Shown: one piece after another, positions 53,003-61,099 of the stretch
Numbering within the stretch: the first letter of the stretch is position 1
Layout of the letters: each line of letters begins with the position of its first letter
Origin: Paenibacillus timonensis
GTDB lineage: Bacteria > Bacillota > Bacilli > Paenibacillales > Paenibacillaceae
Length of the DNA stretch: 64,000 bases
Assembly: GCF_022427145.1 (NCBI RefSeq)
Contig: NZ_JAKSXN010000006.1
Location: 1-64,000, forward strand
Reading direction: 5' to 3'
Notes under the pieces: generated by a model
Databases searched by the model: none
Seen by the model: only the letters and a program-made list of their open reading frames with translations
Told to the model about the DNA's origin: nothing
Program-made: the position numbers and the translations under genes

Positions 53003-53827
53003 TCAGCCTTTGACCGCGCCGGCGGCGATTCCCTTGATGATGAACTTCTGCATCAGCAGGAAGAACGCAATGACCGGAATCATGCCCATGACGGCATAGG
53101 CAAACGCCAGGTTCAAGTCGCTGCTGTATTGTCCGAAGAAGAAATACTGCTGCAACGGGATCGTACGGTATTGGTTATCCTGCAAATACAATAATGGCAG
53201 CAGGAAGTCGTTCCAAATATATAAGGCATTCAGCACGACGACCGTCGCCGTCACCGGTTTGAGCAGCGGGATGATGATTCGGGCAAAAATACCCGGCGTG
53301 CTGCAGCCGTCGATTTTGGCCGCTTCCTCGATCTCGCGGGAAATCTGGCGGATGAACGCGGCGTAGAACAGCACGCCTGTCTGGATTCCGAACCCGCCGT
53401 AGATCAGGATGATTCCCCAATGGGTATCGAGCATCTGAAGCGTTTTGCCGAGTTTGTACAACGGCAGCATGGTGACCTGGAACGGAATCATCATGCCCGA
53501 CAGAAACACCATGAACATGATGTTGTAAAACGGTTTATTCCTTCTCGCAATGGAGTAGCCGGCCAAAGCGGATACCAGCACGATCAGCACGACGGAAACC
53601 ACCGTGACGATCAGGCTGTTCATGATCGCCAGCGGGAATTTCGAAGTCTCCCAGGCGTGGACGTAGTTGGCGAAATTGAGGCTGGACGGCAGCGCGTAGA
53701 AGTTGTCGAACGTTTGCTTCGCCGTTTTGAGCGACATCAGCAGAGCCACATACAGCGGAAAAAGGAACACGAGAGCCAGTGCCAGAAACAGGAGGAACGT
53801 GACGAGTTTGTTTGCTTTCATCTTCAT
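53003..53827 (-). CDS. Carbohydrate ABC transporter permease (MalG type)
   Basis: A 274-residue inner membrane protein of the CUT1 class. Six hydrophobic helices are visible, and the EAA loop that contacts the ATPase reads EAAKIDGCSTPGIFARIIIP. The start codon overlaps the stop of the first permease (TAATG), so the two are coupled and should form a heterodimer. GGGAGG lies about ten bases upstream. No dedicated ATPase is in the locus; CUT1 systems of Firmicutes commonly share an MsmK/MsmX-type ATPase encoded elsewhere. Confidence 0.93.
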   Translation of the reverse strand: MKMKANKLVTFLLFLALALVFLFPLYVALLMSLKTAKQTFDNFYALPSSLNFANYVHAWETSKFPLAIMNSLIVTVVSVVLIVLVSALAGYSIARRNKPFYNIMFMVFLSGMMIPFQVTMLPLYKLGKTLQMLDTHWGIILIYGGFGIQTGVLFYAAFIRQISREIEEAAKIDGCSTPGIFARIIIPLLKPVTATVVVLNALYIWNDFLLPLLYLQDNQYRTIPLQQYFFFGQYSSDLNLAFAYAVMGMIPVIAFFLLMQKFIIKGIAAGAVKG

Positions 53828-54705
53828 TACATCTCGACCTCCCGTCTTCTGGAAATGGACATCTGCACGACTGTCACGAGGACGAGAATCAGGAAAAACA
53901 TCATCGACAGCGCCATCCCGTACCCTCCCTTAAACGAAGCGAACGACGTCCGGTAGATGTAGGTGGACATCACTTCCGTCGCAAAGCCGGGACCGCCGTT
54001 CGTCGTGACGTAAACGAGGTCGAACACCTTCAGCGAGCCGGTGAGCACGAGCAGCAGGTTGATCGTCACGGAAGGGGCAAGCAACGGCAACGTGATGTGC
54101 CGGAACGTTTTCCAGGCTCCCGCCCCGTCGATGCGGGCGCTTTCGAACAACTCGCCCGGAATGCCCTGCAGGCCGGCGATGTAAATAATCATGGGCGATC
54201 CGACGCCCTGCCACAAAGCGATCAGGATCAAACCAAACAGGGCGTAATCCGGATTACCGAGCGGACTGGAAACCTCAAGACCGAGATGGCTCAGCAAATT
54301 CGGAATTCCCGTGCTGTAGTTATAGCTCCAAACGAAACCCGCCAGCACGATCGAGATGACGCTTGGCAGGAAAAAGACCGTCCGAAACAAGTTGCGCAAA
54401 GGCAAGAAAGCGTCCAGAACCAACGCCAGCAATAGAGACAGCACGTTAACCAGAATCGTTAGAATAATCGCATATTTGAACGTGTTCCACAGGGCGTCCC
54501 AAAAGCTCGAATCACCGAACGCTTGCACGTAATTATCAAAGCCTACGGAAGCAAAGGAATCGGATACCCCGTCCCAATTCGTGAATGAATACCGGGCTCC
54601 CATCACCAGCGGAATCACGACCGCCAGCACGAATAGAGCCATGCCCGGCAGCATAAACAAGACGTACCACATTTCATTTTTCGCCGTGCGTTTTAAAGTT
54701 CCCAT
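53827..54705 (-). CDS. Carbohydrate ABC transporter permease (MalF type)
   Basis: A 292-residue CUT1 permease. Six helices are visible, with the EAA-loop equivalent ELFESARIDGAGAWKTFRHITLP. ATG at 54705 is chosen, with GGAGAGGG about seven bases upstream; the frame is open to 54738, but the extra 11 residues would cross that site. It pairs with the MalG-type protein encoded next. The binding-protein gene lies 66 bases upstream, separated by a stem-loop. Confidence 0.93.
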   Translation of the reverse strand: MGTLKRTAKNEMWYVLFMLPGMALFVLAVVIPLVMGARYSFTNWDGVSDSFASVGFDNYVQAFGDSSFWDALWNTFKYAIILTILVNVLSLLLALVLDAFLPLRNLFRTVFFLPSVISIVLAGFVWSYNYSTGIPNLLSHLGLEVSSPLGNPDYALFGLILIALWQGVGSPMIIYIAGLQGIPGELFESARIDGAGAWKTFRHITLPLLAPSVTINLLLVLTGSLKVFDLVYVTTNGGPGFATEVMSTYIYRTSFASFKGGYGMALSMMFFLILVLVTVVQMSISRRREVEM

Positions 54706-54730
54706 CGGTTCACCCTCTCCTAAACCGGCG

Positions 54731-54758
54731 AAAGGCACAGGCCCCTGCCCATGCCTTC
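54731..54758 (-). other. Intercistronic stem-loop between binding protein and permease genes
   Basis: AAGGCA and TGCCTT arms with an inner GGCC/GGC pairing and no T run. It probably protects the binding-protein message, giving it a higher level than the permeases. Confidence 0.55.
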
Positions 54759-54771
54759 CGTCAAGTTCGCT

Positions 54772-56106
54772 CTATTTGTGATTCTTACTGACCCAATCGT
54801 CCATATCGGCCAGGATCTGATCCACGGTCGTTTTATTAAAGAACAATTTTTGCAGGTTCTGGTCGAACTGGGAGCGCCAGTCGATCGTCGTTTTCGCCAA
54901 ATAGAGCTGGGAATCGTAGGTTTGCGCGTTATCGAAGTACGGTTGCAGGTCTTTCAGCGCCGGAGCGATATCCGTCGAGGTGCCCTTCACGTAGCTGAGC
55001 GATTTGATGTTCTCTACCCAGGCGTCCCCGCCTTCCTTGCTGCTCATGAACTCCAGGAATTTCAAAGCGGCTTCCTTATGTTTCGTCTTGCTGCCGATCG
55101 CCAGCGATGCATCCGCGTTGAAATCAAGCTTGTTGGCATTCTCGTCATTGCTGAAAGGGTACGGGAAATAGCCGAGGTCATTGTTGTAAAGCTCCGGATT
55201 CTTCTTCTCGATGTCCGGCAACGGCCAAGTGCCCATGTACATCATGCCGACATCCCCTTTGGCGAAAAGATCGACGACTCCGTTGTAATCGACGCCAAGC
55301 TGGTCCTTGTTTCCGAGCTCATACAGCTTCAGGGCATGCTCCATCGTCGTTTTCACGGCCGGATTGTCGGCGAATTTCGCTTCGCCGGTTTCGATTTTCT
55401 CGAAGAAGTCCGGTTGACCGATCAACGCCGAATTGCTTGGCATGTCGCGGGTATCCCACATCGTCAGCGTCCAGGCATCCTTCCAGCCCAAAGCGAACGG
55501 CGTTTTGCCCGCGGCTTTGATTTTCTCCGCGGCGGCGATCATGGCGTCCCAAGTTCTCGGCACTTCAAGGCCCAAGTCGCGGAAGATTTTTTTATTGTAG
55601 AACACGGCGATCGGGTTGGCATTCAGCGGCATGATGTAATTTTTGCCGTCGGTCGCTTGACCCTTCACCACATTCTCGTCGAAGTTGCTTAAGAACGGTT
55701 GGCCGGTCAAATCCATCAGGTAACCGCCGTCCGCGAACAACTGGGTGTTGAAGCCGGCGTTCAGGGTGAACACGTCGATGATGTCTCCGCCTGCCAGTTT
55801 CGTCTTCAGCAGGGTATAGTAGTCGTCGTATTTTACCGGTTGCACTTCGACTTTGATGTTCGGGTTTTGGCTTTCGAATTGCTCCACGATTTGGTTAATC
55901 TGGTCGGTGAAGTCGCTTTTGAAATGCATGAATTTGATCGTCACCGGCTCGCCGGAGTCGTTCGAACTGCCTGAACCTTGAGCGGCGTTCGTATTTCCGC
56001 CTGCATTATCCGCGGTTGGCGTTGCCGAGTTGTTCCCGCCGCCGCAAGCCGCGAGCAAAAAACTTAACATCAGGATGCTGAGGCTGATAGACATCCACTT
56101 TTTCAA
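54772..56106 (-). CDS. Extracellular sugar-binding lipoprotein (CUT1 class)
   Basis: A 444-residue solute-binding lipoprotein. The signal peptide ends in LLAAC, and an Asn/Ala/Gly-rich linker to about 50 precedes the binding fold, which shows KFMHFKSDFTDQINQIVEQF, NPNIKVEVQPV, IIDVFTLNAG-like and ALKFLEFMSSKEGGDAW motifs of the family-1 proteins. It should deliver an alpha-galactoside to the two permeases downstream. The start is TTG with GAGGGGGAAG upstream. A 148-base gap separates it from the regulator gene, so it may have its own regulated promoter. Confidence 0.92.
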   Translation of the reverse strand: MKKWMSISLSILMLSFLLAACGGGNNSATPTADNAGGNTNAAQGSGSSNDSGEPVTIKFMHFKSDFTDQINQIVEQFESQNPNIKVEVQPVKYDDYYTLLKTKLAGGDIIDVFTLNAGFNTQLFADGGYLMDLTGQPFLSNFDENVVKGQATDGKNYIMPLNANPIAVFYNKKIFRDLGLEVPRTWDAMIAAAEKIKAAGKTPFALGWKDAWTLTMWDTRDMPSNSALIGQPDFFEKIETGEAKFADNPAVKTTMEHALKLYELGNKDQLGVDYNGVVDLFAKGDVGMMYMGTWPLPDIEKKNPELYNNDLGYFPYPFSNDENANKLDFNADASLAIGSKTKHKEAALKFLEFMSSKEGGDAWVENIKSLSYVKGTSTDIAPALKDLQPYFDNAQTYDSQLYLAKTTIDWRSQFDQNLQKLFFNKTTVDQILADMDDWVSKNHK

Positions 56107-56254
56107 TTTTCTTCCCCCTCGTCTATGTCGTTAAAGTCGGTACGAAAGGCCGCGCCTGCGGGCATCCGCTCTTCGGACCCGGCATCCTTCGTCCTGTCTT
56201 TATCGTATCGGTCCGCCGCTTCCGCCGGAATAAAATAAATTGTGCGTCCAATGT

Positions 56255-57892
56255 TCAATTTTTTGTGTTTCCGGTTTCGCCCGCCTGGGCGTCGCGGTAT
56301 TCGGAGGGGGTTTGCCCGGTGCTTTTTTTGAACACCTGGCTGAAATAACGCTGGTTCTCGTACCCGACCAATTCGGAGATCTCGCTGATTTTCCGTTCGG
56401 AGGAACGTAACAGCTCGCAGGCCTTCTCGATCCGTTTGCGCGTCACGTATTCAATGAAATTCTCGGCAGTCGCCGATTTGAACAACTTGCTAAGGTAGCT
56501 GGGATCCAAATGAAACCGGGTTGCAACGTCAATCAAGCTGATATCCTCGAAGTAATGGGCATCCAGGTAGTCGACGATGTGCCGGATCAGCTGCGATGAA
56601 TCCGTTTCGCGGCGGCCCGCCCCGTACTCCTCGGCCGCATCCGCCCATCCGGCCAGAAGCCGGCGAAGCTCGCCGGGGTCGTTGACCCCTGCAACGGCGA
56701 CGGCATCATATAACGCGGGATGCGTCGCGGCGATGCCTCTCATCTCCGACACCGCCGCTTCCCGAATGATGGCGAGCTCTCGCTGAACCTGGCCGATCGG
56801 GATGTCGGCGGATCGGTCCAGCCGCGCCAGGTATTCATCCAGCAGCCTGCGGAGATCCTTGGCATTGCCGGTAGCAAACGCCTGACGGATCTCCTGCGCG
56901 ACAAACGACGTTAAGGTCTCCGTCTTCCGCGGCTGTTCCGGATGATCGGCCAGCGACACCGTCAACCCCGACCCATGGAAGGCTTGGCGTAGAAGGGCAC
57001 CCTCGGCGGCGCGGTACGCTTCGGGCAGCTCCGCGAACCCTTCGCATACGCCGCTGACGCCGGCTAACACCTCCAGCTTGAGCGTGCGCTGAACGGCTCC
57101 ATGCAGGGCTTCCAGCCATTCGAACCGCACGGGGACGCCGGCTGTTCCGGCTGCTGCAAAAGCTTCGCCTTCGAAGGAACTTGCCGGTACGATCAAACAA
57201 TACCCCGTCCCCTCCTCCGAGATGAAAGCGGGCATTTGATCGTCGCCAAGAATTTCGCGCAAGATGTTATCGATGCTGAACATGAGCAACTCGGCATTGC
57301 CGTGGAAGCTGGTGCGGGCCACCTCGGAAAATCGGCGGAACCGGATCACGGCCAGCCGATAACGGATGCCCGCATCCATTTGCATCTCTCTGGCCTGCTG
57401 AAGGATATCTGCCCGATTGGCGATCCGCTGCGCCGTGATATTTTGCAGGAAAGCCCCGCGCTTCATCCGCCGCATTTCCCGGGTTTCCCTTTGCTGCTGC
57501 TGCAAGCTCATGTAGCGACGGAGAGCTTCCATCGCCTGGACCATCGATTCGCGCAGCTCCGGGACAGACACCGGCTTGAGCAAATATTCGCACGCCTGGT
57601 AACGGATCGCCGCCTTTAAATACTCGAATTGCGAGTACCCGCTAATGACGATGACCCGAATATCGCCGTACCGGTCATGCAGCGCCTCCAGAAAACGCTG
57701 GCCGTCCATCACCGGCATATTCATATCCGTGACCACGATGTGCGGCTTGCTGATTTCGATCAGTTCCAGCGCTTCTTCGCCGTTTTGGGCCTCCGCCATC
57801 ACTTCGACGTCCAACGACAGCTCGCTGATCATTTTTCGTATGGATTTGCGGCCCAGCGTCTCGTCATCCACGACCATGACTTTATACATCAT
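56255..57892 (-). CDS. YesN-type response regulator with AraC DNA-binding domain
   Basis: A 545-residue regulator. The receiver domain has the acidic pair at 9-10, phospho-acceptor Asp 56 in HIVVTDMNMPVMDG and the Lys in CEYLLKPVS. A long middle region (about 130-440) is followed by two AraC helix-turn-helix units (ISLIDVATRFHLDPSYLSKLF and KISEISELVGYENQRYFSQVF). It should activate the sugar-transport genes downstream. The ATG overlaps the stop of the kinase gene (ATGA), with GGGGAGA upstream. Confidence 0.92.
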   Translation of the reverse strand: MMYKVMVVDDETLGRKSIRKMISELSLDVEVMAEAQNGEEALELIEISKPHIVVTDMNMPVMDGQRFLEALHDRYGDIRVIVISGYSQFEYLKAAIRYQACEYLLKPVSVPELRESMVQAMEALRRYMSLQQQQRETREMRRMKRGAFLQNITAQRIANRADILQQAREMQMDAGIRYRLAVIRFRRFSEVARTSFHGNAELLMFSIDNILREILGDDQMPAFISEEGTGYCLIVPASSFEGEAFAAAGTAGVPVRFEWLEALHGAVQRTLKLEVLAGVSGVCEGFAELPEAYRAAEGALLRQAFHGSGLTVSLADHPEQPRKTETLTSFVAQEIRQAFATGNAKDLRRLLDEYLARLDRSADIPIGQVQRELAIIREAAVSEMRGIAATHPALYDAVAVAGVNDPGELRRLLAGWADAAEEYGAGRRETDSSQLIRHIVDYLDAHYFEDISLIDVATRFHLDPSYLSKLFKSATAENFIEYVTRKRIEKACELLRSSERKISEISELVGYENQRYFSQVFKKSTGQTPSEYRDAQAGETGNTKN

Positions 57893-59696
57893 TCGTCTCC
57901 CCTTGTTTGTAGAGGTTGTTCTGAATCCGCATGATAAGGAATCGCCAGGGTTACCGTCGTCCCGCGGCCTGGGCTGCTGTCGATGTCGAGCCCGTAAGGG
58001 GGGCCGTAAAAGAGCCGGATCCGTTCATGGACATTCCGAAGTCCGATGGATACGCCTGAGAATACCTTAGAGGCGGGATGAGCCAAAGCCGCCCGCAAGG
58101 CCTTCAGCTTGTCCGGTTCCATGCCGGGCCCGTCATCGGATATCGAAAACCGGATATGGTCGCCTTCCCGCCGCGGGACACCTCGATTCGTACCACGCTC
58201 CGTCTCTCCTTGCCCAGCGCATGCACCATGATATTCTCGAGAATCGGCTGGAGCACGAAACGGATGATTGGGGCATCCATCAACTCGGATTGCACGTCGA
58301 ACCGGGTTTTTAGCGATTCCTCAAACCGGAACTGCTGGATGTACAAATAATTGTTCAGGTGCGCCAGTTCGGCTCCGATCGTCGATTCCATGTTCCCCTC
58401 ATAAAAGCTGTAGCGGAACATGTCGCCCAGGGCCCGGCACATCTCATAGATTTCGTAATCCCCGGCCAGAACCGCCTTGCCGCCGATCGTCTGCAGCGTG
58501 TTATATAGAAAATGCGGGTTGATTTGCATCTGCAGGGCCAAAAACTGCGCTTCCTTGTTGCGCAGCTGCAGTTTGTATTCCTTTTCGATCAATTCCTGAA
58601 TCGTCCGGGTCATGAAGTTGAAGCTTGCGGTGAGTTCGGACAGGTCGTCATGCCAGCGATTCGTAGGCAGGGCGACGTCGAAGTTCCCTTTGCGGACGGC
58701 TTTCATCGCTTTTCCGAGATATTGGATCGGCCGGGTGATAAACTGCTGGGCCAACAGGGAAAATGCCGCGATCACCAGCATGACCAGGGCCAGGGCCGAG
58801 ATGGTTATGCTTAGCGTCGTTTGCCGGTTATGGGCGAGTTCGGTGCTGGGATATACGATGTTGAGTCCGATATTGCCATGGTCCAAAGGGGAGGCGCTTA
58901 TTAATAGTTTCCTGCCTTCCGTAAACTGGAGCACCTGTTCGTTGCTGTCGTTCAGCTCGGCGGGCAGCCGATACGGCCGGATCTCCGCATCGTAACTAGG
59001 ATTCGTCCGGTAGAACGTTTCTCCCCTACCGTTTTGCAGCACGATCACGTTAGGTGCCCGGTTGTAGGTTTCCACTTTCTTCACAAGGTCTTTGCCCAAC
59101 ACATAAAACAACAGGGTCCCGAATTTCTCGCGGTAAAACGGGTCGTAAATGGGCAGCGCATAGACAAAAAGATCCTGCCTGATCGCGGGATCCTTATACG
59201 TAAACATGAGGGAATGTTGAAACGGCAGCTCCACAACGTCGCCATAATGCGGCGTAGCCCGGTCCAGGGCGATCGCGTTGTAGCTGTCGGCGCGGGACCA
59301 GCTGTCCCGCAGCGTATTATCGCTGCCGTACACCATGATTTTGATGATGTCCGCGTTGTTGTTCACCGCCAGCCGGTAATAGCTGGCCAGCGATTCCCGA
59401 ACGTCGATGATGTCGGCGTCGTTATAATTGGTGCCGTATTCCATGAGGTCGATGACCCGCTTAAAGCCGTAGACCTGAAGGGCGGACGTGGAGAAGCTGC
59501 GAAAATACTCGTCCAGGTAATCGGATAAGTACTCGGCATTCTGGTCCGAGCTGCGTACCATCGCCTGCTCCAAGGAACGGGTACTGTTCTGGTAAAAGAG
59601 ATAGGACAGGACCAGCAAGGGAACCAGCGAGATCAACACGGTGCTCCAGACGAGTTTGGCGCGGATGCTTTGGTTCATGAACAGTCGTTTGATCAT
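57889..59696 (-). pseudogene. YesM-type sensor histidine kinase with a frame break in the ATPase domain
   Basis: The gene encodes a kinase with an N-terminal membrane helix (about 13-33), an extracellular sensor region, a second helix (about 290-315), HAMP, a His_kinase domain with MQINPHFLYNTLQTIGG, and the N box FVLQPILENIMVHAL. Near 58171 the frame breaks within GCGGCGGG: the first frame ends 20 residues later, while the remaining ATPase part (ISDDGPGMEPDKLKAL, then GVSIGLRNVHERI and SSPGRGTTV) continues in the -1 frame to 57889. One missing base accounts for it. As written, the G boxes are lost and the kinase is dead; a sequence error is an equally good explanation. ATG at 59696 has AGGGGGAA upstream. 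Confidence 0.85.
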
Positions 59697-59736
59697 GTCG
59701 GTTCCCCCTGAGGTCATGGATAGTAAGTTTACAAAT

Positions 59737-60684
59737 TTAGATCAGGTTCACGTCCAGATGCCAGCGGTACACCCCGCGTGCCGGAACGATGGCGGCCTCG
59801 CCTCGGCCGACGGCATGGGCGAGTTCGTCCATGCGGCCCGTAGCCGGTTCCAGGGCAATTTGGTAGTTGCCGCCGAACCCGCCGTAGTTGGCCCAGACGG
59901 CCAAGTACGGCACCCGGTCCGCAGGGAAGCGGAACGTCAGCGCCTCGCCGGTGGCGGGATCGCTGATCCCGGCAAAGCCGGCACCGAGCCGGCCGGAGAA
60001 ATAATATTTCTCCGCGAACCGGCCGGCATTGGGCTCCACCGTGCGCAGGTCGACCGGCTCTCCGGCCGCGCCGTGCGCCAGCGGCCAAGGTTGCTTGTCG
60101 CCGAACGACCCTAGCCTTCCTTCCGCGGAATAGGAGACCTCGATCTCCGTTAAATCGGCCGGTACGTGGAGCTTCATGCCCTCCCGCGCCTGCAGCAGCG
60201 GATGCGCCGCCCATAGAAAGGAGAAGGGGGCACCCGACAGGTTCGTAACGGCGTATTCGACGCGCAACGTGTCTTCGGCGGGGAAAGTATATGCTTTCTC
60301 CAGGATGTACGGAAATTGTACGCCGCCGATACGGCAGGTCAGGGCTGAGTTCGCGGCCTGGTGCTCCCAAGCCCGGGACCAGACCTCTCCGTGATCGGGG
60401 ATCGTTCGGCCTTGCCAAGGCTCCTGCGGGTAAGCGCCGACGTTGATGGCCGGGAACATTTCGTCCCAGCCGCTTTCGTCGCCGGCTGCGAAGGACGTGC
60501 CGTAACCTCCGTTCCCCAGCGGTTTATCGCTCCGCCACAGCCATTCGCGCCCGGTCTTGCGATTCTTCAGCGAAACGGCCTTGCCGCCAAGCTCCGGAAC
60601 CACGGTCACCGCCAGGAGGCCGGTTTCTCCCGTCCAGGCATCCCAAGCTTCCGCTTGGGTCTTGCGCCATTGTATCATTCGCAT
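59737..60684 (-). CDS. Galactose-mutarotase-fold (aldose epimerase-like) protein
   Basis: A 315-residue beta-sandwich protein of the mutarotase superfamily. Typical elements are VVPELGGKAVSLKNRKTGREWLW near the start, DHGEVWSRAW (with a His in the position of the substrate ligand), FLWAAHPLLQAREG with the second His, and YLAVWANYGGFGGNYQIALEP near the end. It may be an aldose 1-epimerase or a sugar-binding relative. ATG at 60684 is set by GGAGGAGGAG immediately upstream; the frame is open further but without a start signal. It lies 40 bases upstream of the sensor kinase gene, inside the galactoside locus. Confidence 0.82.
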   Translation of the reverse strand: MRMIQWRKTQAEAWDAWTGETGLLAVTVVPELGGKAVSLKNRKTGREWLWRSDKPLGNGGYGTSFAAGDESGWDEMFPAINVGAYPQEPWQGRTIPDHGEVWSRAWEHQAANSALTCRIGGVQFPYILEKAYTFPAEDTLRVEYAVTNLSGAPFSFLWAAHPLLQAREGMKLHVPADLTEIEVSYSAEGRLGSFGDKQPWPLAHGAAGEPVDLRTVEPNAGRFAEKYYFSGRLGAGFAGISDPATGEALTFRFPADRVPYLAVWANYGGFGGNYQIALEPATGRMDELAHAVGRGEAAIVPARGVYRWHLDVNLI

Positions 60685-60780
60685 ACTCCTCCTCCAACTG
60701 GATAGCCGTAAGGCGATACGTTGTTGAATTTTGCCCGCTTGCCGCGGGTTGCCCTCTCTATGCAACGTGATCTAGACCCT

Positions 60781-60964
60781 CTAACGCTTGTGGCCGGCGC
60801 TATTTGAGCAAAAAGGGGGGACGCTGGATCTAACGCTTACCAGACACCTTATTTGCTCATTTTATAGTAAAAAGGGGGCTCAATCGCCCCCATAAGCACG
60901 CTGATCCGCGTTAGAAAATCAAAACCGCCATTTGAAGCCAAATAAGCGTTGTGGCAAGCGTTAG
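60781..60964. repeat. Four copies of a CTAACGCTT...TTATTTG intergenic repeat
   Basis: Two rightward copies (60781-60810 and 60830-60859) and two leftward copies (60892-60914 and 60938-60964) share CTAACGC(TT), about eight variable bases and (C)TTATTTG or a near form. The pairs face each other across a terminator hairpin. The 415-base gap 60685-61099 has no other feature besides that terminator. Confidence 0.7.
60869..60891 (-). terminator. Terminator of the DUF5107-TPR gene
   Basis: Read leftward, GGGGGC-GATTGA-GCCCCC is followed by five T. It lies about 210 bases past the stop codon, within the repeat cluster. Confidence 0.75.
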
Positions 60965-61099
60965 CGCAAACCTACCCTCATGCCTAACCTCATGCCTTTC
61001 TTCGCTATACGCCTGCGTCCGGTTCTTCGATCCATCGGTTCGTCCATTACGGCAGGTGGGTTCCCTCAGCGGCCCGGCCCGGCCCGCCATACCGCCGGC

